In this document: positions 46,064-58,219 of the stretch, in pieces
Layout: each line of letters opens with the position of its first letter
How positions within the stretch are numbered: the first letter of the stretch is position 1
NCBI GenBank assembly: GCA_027405735.1
Contig: JAPEHQ010000003.1
Location: 2,852,001-2,916,000, forward strand
Length of the DNA: 64,000 bases
Direction of reading: 5' to 3'
Source of the DNA: Mucor racemosus
Lineage: Eukaryota; Mucoromycota; Mucoromycetes; Mucorales; Mucoraceae
Made by a program: the position numbers and the translations under genes
Notes under the pieces: model-generated
What the model was told of the DNA's origin: nothing
Seen by the model: the letters and a program-made list of their open reading frames with translations, nothing else
Database searches by the model: none

Positions 46064-49000
46064 TTATATGGTTACACGAGTACAGAACTTTGGATCAAAC
46101 TCTAAAAATATAAAAAATGTTAAAAAGTAGGCCTACATGTACATTATTCAATGAATACCAACCTTTTTCATCCAAATGTACATCTTGTTCATAGCATTGA
46201 TGGATCCAATCCAATGTAACAAATCTTGGTAATGGCTCTTTTTTGAATGCCTCCGATAATTTAGGTAGTCGAGATAAGTCATGTGGATCAAATACAACAT
46301 GTGTTATTTTTGGATCAGTGGTATCTTGACTAATCCTTCCTGCTTGAAACTCAAAGAGAACCTTACCCAACTCTAATTCTTCTTGATGTCTTTTCCAATT
46401 AACCCATTCAGATGTAATTGGAGTAGGTTGTTCCTTTGGCTTTGATACATCAAAATCAAAGTAAGCGACACATTTTAAAAATAACATGTCATTGATACTC
46501 TCTGGGAAATAGCGTTCTGTTACCTCCAAAGCTAGATTTCGGTCATATGTATCGTCCAAATCTGTTTCTGTTTGCATTCTATCCATAACCTAAGAAATAA
46601 TGAATAATCTCAAATTTATACTATGCATAATACCTAAATATACCTCGATCAGGTCTTTTGCTTTTATCTTTTTGTTGTAATAGTCTCCATAAATATCCAT
46701 TGTTTGTAAAAAGTCTTCTTGAGTTGTTGGCGATGTGTAAAACATGTATTTAGGACCAATAGGCAGTAGCTTTTTTGCATCGATACAATCCAGGATATAG
46801 TTAGGATGCAATATATCTCGATCCTTGTCTGCTTGTATACTACTATCTACTCTTGAATCTATTTGAAATGATTTAGCATTTATAAAGTCATTATACATGT
46901 TTACTTACTATGAACTCCTGCAATCACTATGTCAGCAGTCTTATTTTGTCGATATTCACCACCATTTTCCTTGATCAGTAAATCCAAATCATTCTTGAGG
47001 ATACCACTAGGTTCATAATCTGTCAACTTTGTGCCATTCATAACATCTATATAAATTAGCGTAAGGAAAAGCTCTTTTTTTTTTTTTTTTTTTTGACTCT
47101 TTGGCAAATAACCTACAAAACACTTTGCCCTCAAATATCGTCGTTTTTTGAACCACATTACTCGAATCTATACCTTGTTGGCTTGGTAATAACGATGCAC
47201 CCTTAAAATATTGTTAATTAATGATCTCAATCAAGCATTCGATCAATCTATCTACCCTTTTTGATTTTTTCCCATTGTCTCTTACACTGTCATTCAAAAT
47301 TAGTACGAATTATAAATCCTGTTTCATGCTAACATCACTCACACTCTATCATTCGCACCTCTTTTTTTGCCTACAGCGCCTTCAGATCTAGCCTTAATCA
47401 CATCAGAATAGGTCATAACATCTTGCCAGCCTTTATTTGATCTTAAACCCACGTATTTTGGAAATCTTAGGGTACATTGTGTACCAAACTTGGCTATTAT
47501 TCATTCGTTATAAATAAGCTTTATAGACCTATTTAATGATTTACTTACTAGATTCTACAATTTCTGTACCCTTAACTTCCACAACAATACCACTAATTAC
47601 AAACTTATATATTGGTATATTATGCTTATCAGGTTCAGTTAATATTTACTCTTGATAATCGACTACTTTATCGAATGATTCGCCTGGTCTAGGATGAACC
47701 ATCCATTCTGGAGTCTTCTTTGAGTCATGATCTGACACAGTTTTCATCAAATGCCTAAAACAAAATTAATCAGGTGCTTCAATCAGGTACCGTTTCAGCT
47801 TATTTACATTATCTCTCTCACAGTTTCACCTTTAATACTACCTGCCAATGTAAAAGTAGCAAACTTTGGAGGTTCTGTATCTGGAATTCTGTCATCTCGA
47901 ACAGCACATAGTATACTACCGAGCTTTCCTCCTAAACGACCGCTACCATATTTTGCGCCGACCAACAATAAATCACAAGTATCAACCATAGAATCCATAT
48001 AAACAGGTTTATATTTGAGCCATCTTGACGATCTTTTATCGATCTCGTAAGTAGAGCTTTTGTCTTTAATTACTAAACCTTCTTCACGATTCAGTAACAC
48101 TTTTTCCAACTCATTGTTAATCTCATCTCTGGTCTCCATTTCTAGTCTAGTTATGAATCTTAAATGCGTATTTTGTTCTTTGACAACAGCATTGAGTACT
48201 TTTAAGCGATCTTCAAGCTTGTTTCCAATCAAAGGAGTATTATCAACCATAAGAATATCAAACACAACAACTACAAATAATATTAGATAATTGCTTTTAG
48301 TATCAAGATCAGGCTTATACATTACAGCAAGGGTGCGGAAGCACAGGATTATTGATATCTCTTTTTGCTGCATCCTTCAATGTACCGAATTCCAAAAATA
48401 TATTCTCAATAGGATGATATGCGATCATTTCACCATCCAATATAATTCTGATGTAGATTTAGTGCTGTTATATACAAAAAATATAACTTGGGTTTACCTT
48501 TTTGCATTAATACCTTTGTGAATATGCCCTGATAATTTAGTCATATCCTTCGATGATGCTCCATACAAGTAATTTTCTTCGATTCTTCGTCTTGAATGCC
48601 ATAAGAATTCATCTCTTTCTCTGTCGAAATGCATAATAACTCGTTCACCATCGAGCTTTTTTTCTACATAAAAAGGCTTTTCTAATTGATCGTATAGTTT
48701 TTCGCTAAATGGATCGCATGTTTGTGGAATAAACATATTGAATAGCTGAAGTCGCTGTCTTCTTTGTTTCTATAGTTTGGGAGAAAAAAAAAGCTTTCGG
48801 TCAATGTATATCAAAGTTGTTTACAAAATAATTCATTACTTGAAGAGTTGTACCGCCTTCTCCTTCAACAGTGTATGATCCAAGTCTGCAAATGTCATGC
48901 AAAGACTTGTTGGTTGTCCATTCATCGTATGCTCCATCGTAAATTGCATTCAAGATTTGCTTCTCGCCACATTGAATCTTCATATCTATGATAATTTACC

Positions 49001-49668
49001 GTCAATTGTTATCTTATACCTGCTCTTTTTTTTTTTTGTGAGAGTACCTTTCAATATGATACGAATAATCCATTGAACTTGCTGTGCTGTGTATTTGCTC
49101 AATATTTCTTTAAATATACCGGTTTGATCTTCTTTATTTTCTCTGTCTGCTAATCTATCCAGATATTCATTGGCGTCTCTTACTGTTTGTGTTGATTTCT
49201 GTACAATTGATCTCTTTTGAATTTCCTCAAATGCGATGAGAGGGAAATTGCCGGCAGTTTTCTGAAAATATATTAAAACAACTAAATCTTGTATTTCTTT
49301 AAACCAAATATTACCTCATTATGAGCTACAGGATTCTTAAATTTCTTTAAACGAATGCCATCAGTAGAAGTTGGATCTATAGCCAATGCTTTGATCAAGA
49401 CAGCTGCGATTTTATCTTCTTTTAAATTGTACCTTCGCTCATCATCACCCTGTATTAATTGAGTATATCATCTTGCATAAAAAATGACATATCAAAAACT
49501 TACTTTTGGAAATAATAAGCGTATCGCGTCGTAAACATCAGGCCCATAACCTCGAACCCATTTGTTTATAAAGTTCCTCAGGGCTCTTTTCTTTTCGCTG
49601 CTTTTAATAGAAGATAGTTTTTCGAGAAAATTGCAGAATTCCTCGAATGAAGGCGAAGCAAATGGCAT
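46064..49668 (-). CDS. LIG4: DNA ligase IV (non-homologous end joining), 16 exons, 914 aa
   Basis: A model of 16 exons keeps phase throughout: complement(46064..46101, 46163..46589, 46644..46858, 46909..47046, 47117..47201, 47256..47286, 47343..47493, 47549..47603, 47667..47754, 47808..48270, 48326..48447, 48498..48769, 48840..48985, 49048..49261, 49315..49449, 49504..49668). It encodes 914 residues, against 911 in human LIG4. The adenylation site is EKKLDGERV (Lys258). EGLVIKD and the downstream WLKYKP are motifs IV and V. TQCTLRFPK closes the OB-fold. A KKSKR linker precedes BRCT1 (about 636-730, FYVMNGTKL). BRCT2 (about 790-914) follows the XRCC4/Lif1-binding linker. The enzyme seals double-strand breaks in the nucleus. 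The acceptor of the intron at about 47604-47666 is ambiguous (47603 or 47624). Confidence 0.93.
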
Positions 49669-50003
49669 ATTTGTAGTTTTAAAAAGTTTACAAAAAAGGT
49701 ACAAAGTTTTTTTTTGTGGAAGCAGGATTTCAAATGCTGTCGAGTAACAGCCAATAAGAGCACACTTGGTCTGCATAACATTGATCACTATGAGTGATGA
49801 TCTCTATGATTGATGATCATTGTATGACCTATGTAAATTTTTGTTTCATGATGCATTATTGAGATCATTCCATGTGAATGATGTCAAACACCAATCATTT
49901 TGATAGCTGGACATCCTTATAAATACACCCAATGTTCGCGAGCTTGCTCTTCATTTCACATATTTAAAAACTCTTACATTAAAATAAATATAATTCATTC
50001 GAA
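49669..50003. promoter_or_regulatory. Bidirectional promoter of LIG4 and the HHE gene
   Basis: 335 bp between divergent start codons. A TATAAATA box at 49918-49925 lies about 80 bp before the HHE start. The segment 49783-49905 is packed with the words TGATGATC, TGATCA and GATCATT, several in inverted pairs, which may be binding sites for one regulator. No factor can be named. Confidence 0.55.
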
Positions 50004-50633
50004 ATGGCCGATAATAGTAAAGCTGCAAGCAAATTTGGTGCCGCTGTAGGTTTAACTGGAGCTCCTGCTTTCAAAGAAGGCGAAAGCATCATTGACTTGG
50101 TAAAAGCTGACCATGAACAAGCCAAAAGCTTATATGAACAATATAAAGCATCTAATGATTTGGATGAGAAGATCAAATTGAGAAACAGTATTGTCAAGAC
50201 CTTGGTGCAACACGATGAGTGTGAACAATTGTTAATGTATCCTTTGCTTAGAGAAAAGGTTGGTGGTAATCTCGGTGAGGAGCATTACGGTCGTAGTTTG
50301 GCAGAACATCAAGAATTACGTGAGTTGATGTATCGTGTCAGATATGCAGATGTGAAGGCAAACCCCAAGCAATTTGATTTCAAGCTTGAAAATGCAATGA
50401 ACGCTGTATTTCACCATGTAGCAGAAGAAGAAAAGGAAGTATTACCTTTGATAGCTCAACATTGTACTGAAGAAGAATTGAAGCGAGTTGGTGCTTCTTT
50501 CAAGGCGCACAAGCCTGTTTCTGTTACAAGACCACATCCAAGTGCTCCTAGTCAAGGTTATCCTGCTGCTGTCTCAAATCTTATCTTAAAGCCCTTCGAT
50601 TTGGTCAAGGATTACTGGGAAGGTGTAGCTTAA
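50004..50633 (+). CDS. Hemerythrin-like HHE-domain protein (209 aa, intronless)
   Basis: The four-helix HHE region spans about residues 26-155, with metal-ligand candidates in LVKADHEQAK, LVQHDECEQL, EHQELREL and FHHVAEEEKEVLP. This is the pattern of HHE cation-binding proteins that hold a di-iron centre and are linked to oxygen, iron or nitric-oxide/oxidative-stress handling. A 25-residue head and a proline-containing tail of about 45 residues flank the domain. No signal peptide, so probably cytosolic. Codon use is moderately biased (AAG, GGT), suggesting good expression. Biochemical role cannot be set from sequence. Confidence 0.88.
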   Translation: MADNSKAASKFGAAVGLTGAPAFKEGESIIDLVKADHEQAKSLYEQYKASNDLDEKIKLRNSIVKTLVQHDECEQLLMYPLLREKVGGNLGEEHYGRSLAEHQELRELMYRVRYADVKANPKQFDFKLENAMNAVFHHVAEEEKEVLPLIAQHCTEEELKRVGASFKAHKPVSVTRPHPSAPSQGYPAAVSNLILKPFDLVKDYWEGVA

Positions 50634-51679
50634 TTGACCATTGTCACCCAATATTTTACTTGTATAGCTCAATTTGAATAAACCTTGAAAAATATCAAAT
50701 TCAAAAAAATAAAAATATTATTAGCAAAATACCATGTTTTGTTTATCGAATTACACTACTAAATATAATTACATTATGTATAATGCATAGTGATCTTCCT
50801 TTCCACTTCCTTTTTTAAAAGTTGAAATTAAGGCAATTGCACTTCTTCCTTTTGAATATTACTTAACTGATGCAAACTATTGTCGAGATATCGGTGAGAA
50901 AACCCGCGTAGTAACTCTAATTTGAAAATTGCAGCAGTTCCTAAAATTGAGCATAGCACTCCTAATATTGAGACACTTTTAAATTTCAAGTAGCAAATTT
51001 TCAAATTTTTCCATCTTCAAAATCGGTGCACCTCACACAAAACACCTTTTAGATACACCTTAGGCATTGCTAAATAGATATGAACTAGTCGTATTATACT
51101 ACCCTATTCATAGTTTATCTTATATCTCACGAAAGACTCATTTCTCGACCCTGCTCAACTTCTTTTTTTCATTAAATACATCTGTTATGTCAATCTTATA
51201 TCATAGGTCACACATCCAATGTCTCAGTCTTCAATCAGTGATGTAGTAAACTAAATGTATCCACATTGATTTACATCATATTCTCATATAGTAAATCCTA
51301 GTAATTGTTATAACGTCTATCAACCCTTTTGGCATTTCAGAAGCATCGACTATCATCAAACTGTTTTGAAAAAAAAACATTCAATCAACACCAACTATGC
51401 ACCGACTCTAAAATTTAACTTTAATAAGCCTATTTATAAATTATAAGGCAATCAAATGTTGCATAAAGTAGCCATGGATCTCATTTTTATTTGAAAACTG
51501 GTATACTTATTTCGGTTCGTTGCAATTGAATATGATGTATACCTTAATAGGCTTTATTTATGTATTGCATGCATTAATGAATATATATTTATATTTAATA
51601 AAAAATAAAGATATGCATGCATCATATATTTAATGATCTGTCAGAAATATATAGTACATATGATCAACATGTTACAAAT
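50634..51679. other. Intergenic region with a decayed R1 fragment
   Basis: About 51060-51190 resembles the inner end of R1 (compare 52560-52720), with the shared words TATATCTCACGAAAGACTCA and TTTCATTAAATA. It is much more diverged than copies A-D, implying an older insertion. The rest is AT-rich with no feature. Confidence 0.5.
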
Positions 51680-54600
51680 ATAACGAGTTGGTCAACACCG
51701 CTACGCGGTGTGCAGCTCGTGCTGCCGCAGGCCTGTTTCACTATAAGCTTTTCATTGTATTGTACCAATAGTTAGAATAATATTTAATGATAATGCAAAG
51801 ACAGAATTTCAAGTTACTACATAATTGTATCACTGTTTTTTTGTATATTTTTGTGCTCCTCCTTTTCCTTCTTCTCTTTGGTCGTTCTTCCTCCTTCTCT
51901 TTGTTTGGGTGTGCGTTGTCGTTGTATGATTCCTTTTTTATTTAAATTATTGTGTTTATTTAATTTTGACTGTGAGATACAACCATATGATTTTAAAAAT
52001 AAAGTGATAAATGTATACCGAAATAAAAATATAAGGGAATATTTTCGTATATGATATTATGCAACAGCTAATAACTGCTTTCCTTACATATTATTGGTAA
52101 GCGGTTATTATAGTGATTCGGTTGATCAGAATTGACACTTCAATAGAGGACCAAATATATTTAATGCTAATTCTTGCAACACCAACTCTTACGTATCATC
52201 ACCTGTTTTCGAGTTTTAATAAAAAGATCAATTTTGCATTCAACTGATTTATTATAAAGTTAAGAGGACAAAATACACATTACAACAAATTTGCCTTAAA
52301 ATTTTGAGGACAATTATTTCAAACCCTGTGGTCAATATTGGCATCGATACTGAGGACAGTATTACTGAGAGCCTTATATGTAGCATGTAGCACATACAAG
52401 TACCAACAATTTTGATTTGATTTGTTGCTCATTGTTTTTTCGATGAGTACAAAGTTGTTGAGATAAAACAAAAGAAGAAAAGGGAATAGTCTTGTTCAAT
52501 CTTCAAAATTGAAACGTATCCTCTTTTCTGTAACCAACCCATACTATAACCTTTCAGGATATACTTTTGGCACAGCTGAATTGATATGACCTGGTCGCAT
52601 TATGCTACCTATCCCTAAATTTATTTTATATCTCACGAAAGACTCAAAAACGCGTAAAATTCACTGCTTTTTCCTTGAAAACTGGGTCTTATTTTTCATC
52701 CCTGATCTACTTTTTGTTTTCACTAAATAACACCAGAAAAAATTTATATGCCAATGTACCTGAGATGTTTACCTTTAATTCAAAAATGAGTATCCGGAAA
52801 TATCCTATTTTTGCAGTTGGTATTAATTTTTCAGTGCTAAGGTTTCATATTTTTTACGCGTATTTCACTGCTAATGGATTGAAAACTTTGAGGCTTCATA
52901 TCTCCAGAAAACATTAAGCTATACTGACACTTTTTAATAATAAAACTTACTTGTTTTGAAGTGCTCTATAACATATTTTAGTATAAAAAAAATCTAAGCA
53001 ATTTTATTTTTTTTCATTTTTTTTGGCACTTCTATAATAGGTTTCAAAATATTGGCTAAATTGAAAAACATTTTTTTTTTTTGCATTCATGTCATTAGGC
53101 TCGTTGAGCTCTCTCGGATCCAATTTAGTTTTTTTTAAAATATTAATTTTTCGTGGAGATATCCTTAAAAATGTGTACAAAAAGATACTTTCATTTCTGG
53201 CTTCCATTTTCCCCTTGTGTACCCTTATCCTAAATTCTGAATCTGAAAAAATTTGGACAAAAATATTGTTTTCGCTACGAAAAATACAGCTAGAAGATTG
53301 TACAATAGCTTGATCGATAGATAATGATTTTCCGCATCATTGCAATTAGTTATATTTTAGACATTACTTATAAAAAGTGACGTGTATCTTCAAAAAACCT
53401 CCAAAATTTCAATTGCATTTTACGCAAACTTTAATGTAAAATGCTTGTCTGAATTTTATTTAGATGGATGCAGAATCCAAAACTGTACAAAAGCTATTTA
53501 GTATACTAGGTCGACTTACTTTTCAGTTCATGATCAATTAAACGATTTTTTTTTTCATCATTTTTCGTCCATTTTTTAAAATAAATTTTGGAACCCAGTT
53601 ATCATAAGCTGTAAGCTGTGATATCGACTATTATTTTGATTATCTCGATGAAAAATCAATATTTTTGGCTAAATCAAAAAATGCAGAGTAGCAATCAATT
53701 AGACCTATGACCTATCTTGTGAATACAGAAATCAAGCCCTGGATAATGAGTTTTAAGCTTTACAAAATAATAAATTATTATTCACAACTGCAGAAAACAA
53801 AGAAAGAAAATCCCATCCTTGTAAATATTGATCCAATTAATCTCCAATTATACATGATGATAGATTTAAATATATCTTGCATAAATGTTTATACTTCTAC
53901 TTTGACAAATGACTGTGAATTGAGAAAACCATCAGCAAAACATGATATTTCTGTCCAATAAAACTACCTGTTGCGTCCTATATTTTCATCTTTGATAAAT
54001 AATTCTTAAAAAAGAATACAATTAAAGGATAATGAGTAATGAACCAGCTCTTCAACTGTATAATAAAAACAAGATACTGTATCGTTTATTTAGATATTAA
54101 AAGTATGGCCTTTTACTGTATATTATTGATTTGATATTGAGATCCTGATGAAAAAATGTAATTTAAGGCACTATTGAATCATTAGATTTGTTTGATATAT
54201 AGTAATCTATGGATAAAAATGGATCAATCATAATTTAACCGTGCTTGCAGAGCTTATTATGAGTTGCCTTGTTTTAATGTTGCGCTAAATATGCTTGGAT
54301 GTTGATTTGTTAGCTATTTGATAGCTATTTGATTAACTAACCACTGGGATTGTTTAGGATACTGACTAAATATTGATGAGTTGGATTATGTAATACTAAT
54401 AATGAGCACCACAGAAGGCATGGTTCATCGTAAGTTCTTAATAGGTTATTTGGACATGATCATCATTAGAGTTAGGAATTGTAAGGAACGATGCATATCA
54501 ACTTTATTTCAATTATGGAATAAGGTGGAGTAATTATATTATATATTATACAACAGTATTTAGTCTAAGATGATGTGATATTATTATTTAAGCTGTGCCA

Positions 54601-54900
54601 ATGTAAATCTTTACCTGCGATTTACATTGGTTTTTTCTGTTATAAAGAATATTCTCCAGTTTAATCAATCATCAAAGGATATTCTATCTACACTCTACAG
54701 TACTTTACTTTGCCTCCTCTTTGTCGGAACTGGTTCTGGTCAATCTATTCCCATCAAAATCTCCTAATAACTGGTCTTCCAACTTATGAAACCAATATTT
54801 AATTATCAAATGTTATACCCTATATCCGCGCTCCTAAAACATATAAATACCTTATCTTTATACTCATAGTTTGACATCTTCATCCTTTTTTCCTTATAAA
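51680..54900 (-). repeat. Long dispersed repeat R1, copy D (inverted)
   Basis: The longest copy. Its inner end at about 51685 (GAGTTGGTCAACACCGCTAC) matches C, and its outer end at about 54895 matches position 1 of the window in copy A. It lacks the LTR insertions found in A and B. It is directly followed by R2 copy 3. Confidence 0.85.
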
Positions 54901-54912
54901 AATACTTAAATT

Positions 54913-56393
54913 CACTACGGCCGACCTGTACTTCACAAGATGATTTTGTTGTGCCCAGGTAAGCTGCACACTATAAATTGAGCAGTTGTGCCCACTGAAT
55001 ATGGCTAAAAAGATAACAAGATGCACATGGGCACAACAAAAAAAAACTGCACACAAGCACAACGCGAAGCCTGTATGTGCATAATTATAAATTCTGTCCA
55101 TGTGCATAATAATAGAATTATTGCCCATAAGCATATCATCATCCCTATCTGTGCATCATAATAATAAAATCTGACCATGAGCATAATGAGCTGATCGTAT
55201 GAGCACAGATTGGTTTACATATGAGCATCGTGCCGTTCTCAAAATTCCATTGCATTTTTTTACAATAATGGGTTTTTAAATTACATTTGTTTTTATTAAT
55301 ATAGATTATAGACAATACAATTCAATACATTGTTGATGTAAAGCAATACATGCAACAGCCAATATATTTACGATTATCATCATTTGTAAATATGTTTATA
55401 GCTATAATGTTTACAGCAACAATAGTTTTTGCTCGAGCATAAGCTTATTAAATAAAACTTACTGCTTAAATTTATATGCAATCCAAATCTAAGATTATAG
55501 ATGTTGCTTTATCACACATAAAATTTAAACAAATTAACCTTCTTTAAACTTACTGTTTTAGTTTACGATTATCAGCTGTAAAAAGGTTTGCTTTCAAGTA
55601 TAGCTGCGATCATAACTATGGTTATTAAGCAAGACATTAGATTATTCTTTTTTTTTTTTATTTCTATATCATTTAAAATTTTATCAGTTTTCTGGAACAT
55701 TTCGTGGGTTTTTAACTAGTTCTACTTTCTTATTGATTAGATATATATATAAGTATTATTGCCTTCGATTTGATCTAATAATTAAGAAATACGTCCAACA
55801 ATACAGTAGTAAATAATGATATTTGATTTTAAAATGCGATTAAATGAAAATATTATCAGTCTCTAATACAACGACTGCTACCTAGTATATTGAAAACATT
55901 AGATATGTCGGTTTTCGAGGATATTAAACAGCCAATTTTGAAGCCAATTCCATTTCTAACTCACATTGAAATGTAATTCTTATAAATAGTCTTTTAAACC
56001 AAGACCTCGAAGTTCTTGGTTCTTTCTTTTACCATTAGTTTTTCTAGTAATAAAGCCTACGTTCTCCATGATAAATGTTACTAGTCTTTATTATTATTAT
56101 TTCTATAAATAAGATTGTATGTACCCATAAACTCTCAAGATAGTCCCTTATGTTAGAATGCGTATTTAGATAAAAGAAAAGAATACCAAATTGATAGTCT
56201 GATACTGTATGCCTTATCAAACGGTGAATATATTCTTGAAGTATGAAAAAAAAAGAGAGAAACAACACAAGTAGAAAAGGATTAATTTCAAGGCTTTACA
56301 TTATTTGATGCAATTAAAACCCTGCTAAATTGCACATTTCAGCCAATGTAAAAGCCGCATTACAGCGCCTGATACATAAACTAAACAAAATAG
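54913..56393 (+). repeat. Long dispersed repeat R2, copy 3 (truncated), with LTR alpha
   Basis: Starts CACTACGGCCGACCTG like copy 2 and follows the R2 body until AAACAAAATAGG at 56393, where another sequence starting CACTACGGCC takes over. It contains one solo LTR alpha. Confidence 0.8.
55906..56137 (+). mobile_element. Solo LTR alpha (232 bp) in R2 copy 3
   Basis: TGTCGG...CTCTCA, flanked by the perfect 5-bp duplication AGATA (55901-55905 and 56138-56142). The other two R2 copies show the empty site. Confidence 0.9.
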
Positions 56394-56892
56394 GCACTAC
56401 GGCCAAATGTTTCATCTCATGGGCTAATTGATCAGCTTAAACGGGCTGAAAATCAGACATTGTGCTTATGAAGTAGCCCAAATCTGCTTAAGTTTCAGAT
56501 CAACATTTTTTTACCAATTATAAAAAGTATTACAACAGCATTAATATTAATACTAGAGATACCTGTGGTAAATTAAAGTGCATAAGAGTTACTTTCATTT
56601 AAATCGGCCGCTTCATCATTGAGATACAACAGTTTCAAATTATGAGATAAAATGAATTCAGCTCATGAGATTCATAAAGAGACCAAATGAGCGCACCAGG
56701 TTTTTTGAGCGTTTTTAAGCTTTTTTGTATTTCAAAGGAATTCTTCAGCTTTATCAACAACTATTACTTGCAGATACATATAACAGTCTATAATGAAAAC
56801 AAACAGATAAATACAAAGCAATTTATAAATTCAATAAGCTAAAACCAGATTAAAATAATAAGAATTGATGGTGAATCAATCTTTTAAATAAA
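56394..56892. other. Sequence starting CACTACGGCC, unknown element end
   Basis: The first ten bases equal the start of R2 copy 3, but the following sequence (AAATGTTTCATCTC) is different. It interrupts R2, so it is probably the end of a related inserted element. I could not find its other end in the window. Confidence 0.4.
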
Positions 56893-56894
56893 TA

Positions 56895-57795
56895 ACGTGC
56901 CACCAGCTTTAAACCTGCACAAATTTTAACTTTTTTTAAGAGCTATCAACTCACCCAAAACTAACGATACAATAAAAAAAATCCATAACAATCATTATTT
57001 AAACCTTTGTAAACAATTGTTATGGCTCGAATACTTAATTTTACTATAAAATCATTCTGTTGATAGCCCTTGAAAATAGACGGTATTTCAAAATTTAAGC
57101 TGTGTGCTCTTAGGTGAGGGTAACTTTTGAAACAAGGATACTCTGTGACACATAACCTCCTTACCTTAAACCCAGCTTACGTAAGCAATGCGTGAAATCA
57201 GCATTTTCGCTATCAACTTTCCGAAAAATAAAGATATAATAAATCAGAGCCATAACAATCATTATTTAAACCTTTATGAACAATTATTATGACTTTAATA
57301 GTTATTTTTATTATAAAATCATTTTACTGATACCCAAAGTACCATTGCGAATGCAATTGGATCAAAATGTACTGTGGTGCTGCCAAGAGGGAAGCTCGTT
57401 TGCGATGTGACTATACATTCAAGTCTCTGGAGAAAAACATCCATTCTTTTCTGGATACCTCTGGTAACCTGACTCAAATCAGACATTATTTCAGAAGGTC
57501 GATGGACTACATCGAAGCTTATAGCAAATGTAGAGAAGTTGTCCAAGAAGTTAAGAAATTTGTCAAAAAAAATATTTATCTCACAGAAAATTTAGAATTC
57601 CTAAAGATTTGTTATAAAAATAAAATGTTTGTTTAAACTTATTATACTTCTCAATCTCTCAAATAACAAATGAGCTACATTATCTGCCATGAGATGCCTC
57701 CAAAAAAAATATATATATTGAAATGACGGAGTTCCAAAATAAATAAAAATTGAAACAAAATTAAAGTTTACACAGATTTAAAGCTGGTGGCACGT
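56895..57795. mobile_element. Tc1/mariner-like non-autonomous element (901 bp)
   Basis: Terminal inverted repeats start ACGTGCCACCAGCTTTAAA on both ends (19 bases identical, similarity continuing to about 35). A TA dinucleotide lies on each side (56893-56894 and 57796-57797). TA duplications are typical of Tc1/mariner. Inside, 56978-57075 and 57247-57345 are a diverged direct duplication (CCATAACAATCATTATTTAAACC). There is no recognisable transposase. Confidence 0.7.
57367..57636 (+). CDS. Hypothetical small protein or exon inside the Tc1-like element (89 aa)
   Basis: An open frame starting MYCGAAKREARLRCDYTFKS with a polar, helical composition (RHYFRRSMDYIEAYSKC, EVVQEVKKFVKK). It is more protein-like than surrounding AT-rich frames and could be a remnant of the element's own gene or a captured exon. 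No DDE motif is present and I do not recognise the family. Confidence 0.3.
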   Translation: MYCGAAKREARLRCDYTFKSLEKNIHSFLDTSGNLTQIRHYFRRSMDYIEAYSKCREVVQEVKKFVKKNIYLTENLEFLKICYKNKMFV

Positions 57796-57797
57796 TA

Positions 57798-58215
57798 CAT
57801 ACCATCACATTATCAATATACATCCACCAACATGAAAAATAACATTTAAATATCTGTTCTGGTCATAAACATATAACTGGCTTTTTTTAGTATATATTAT
57901 TATACTGTTTCTTTTATTTTATGTGCATAAAAGTACGATAATTCACTATAGATCCCATCATGTGTAGCTAATAAACATATAAAAAATACAAAAATACACT
58001 CTTGATTAATAAATTGTAATTCATTTGTGCGTAATTGCGTTGCTTTTTTTTAGAGAGTTTTTTTCGCAGTAAAAATGGTATATTAATTGAGGAAGTAATT
58101 TCGTTTGCATTAGGACTGTAATAATGGTATGGTAGTCGATACATTTACATTAACAGAAATATTGTATATGTAAAGACAAAGAATATTAGGGTAGAGATGT
58201 AGGGATTGAGCTTTT
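57798..58215. other. AT-rich spacer
   Basis: Nothing recognised between the Tc1-like element and the tandem array. Confidence 0.4.
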
Positions 58216-58219
58216 TAAT

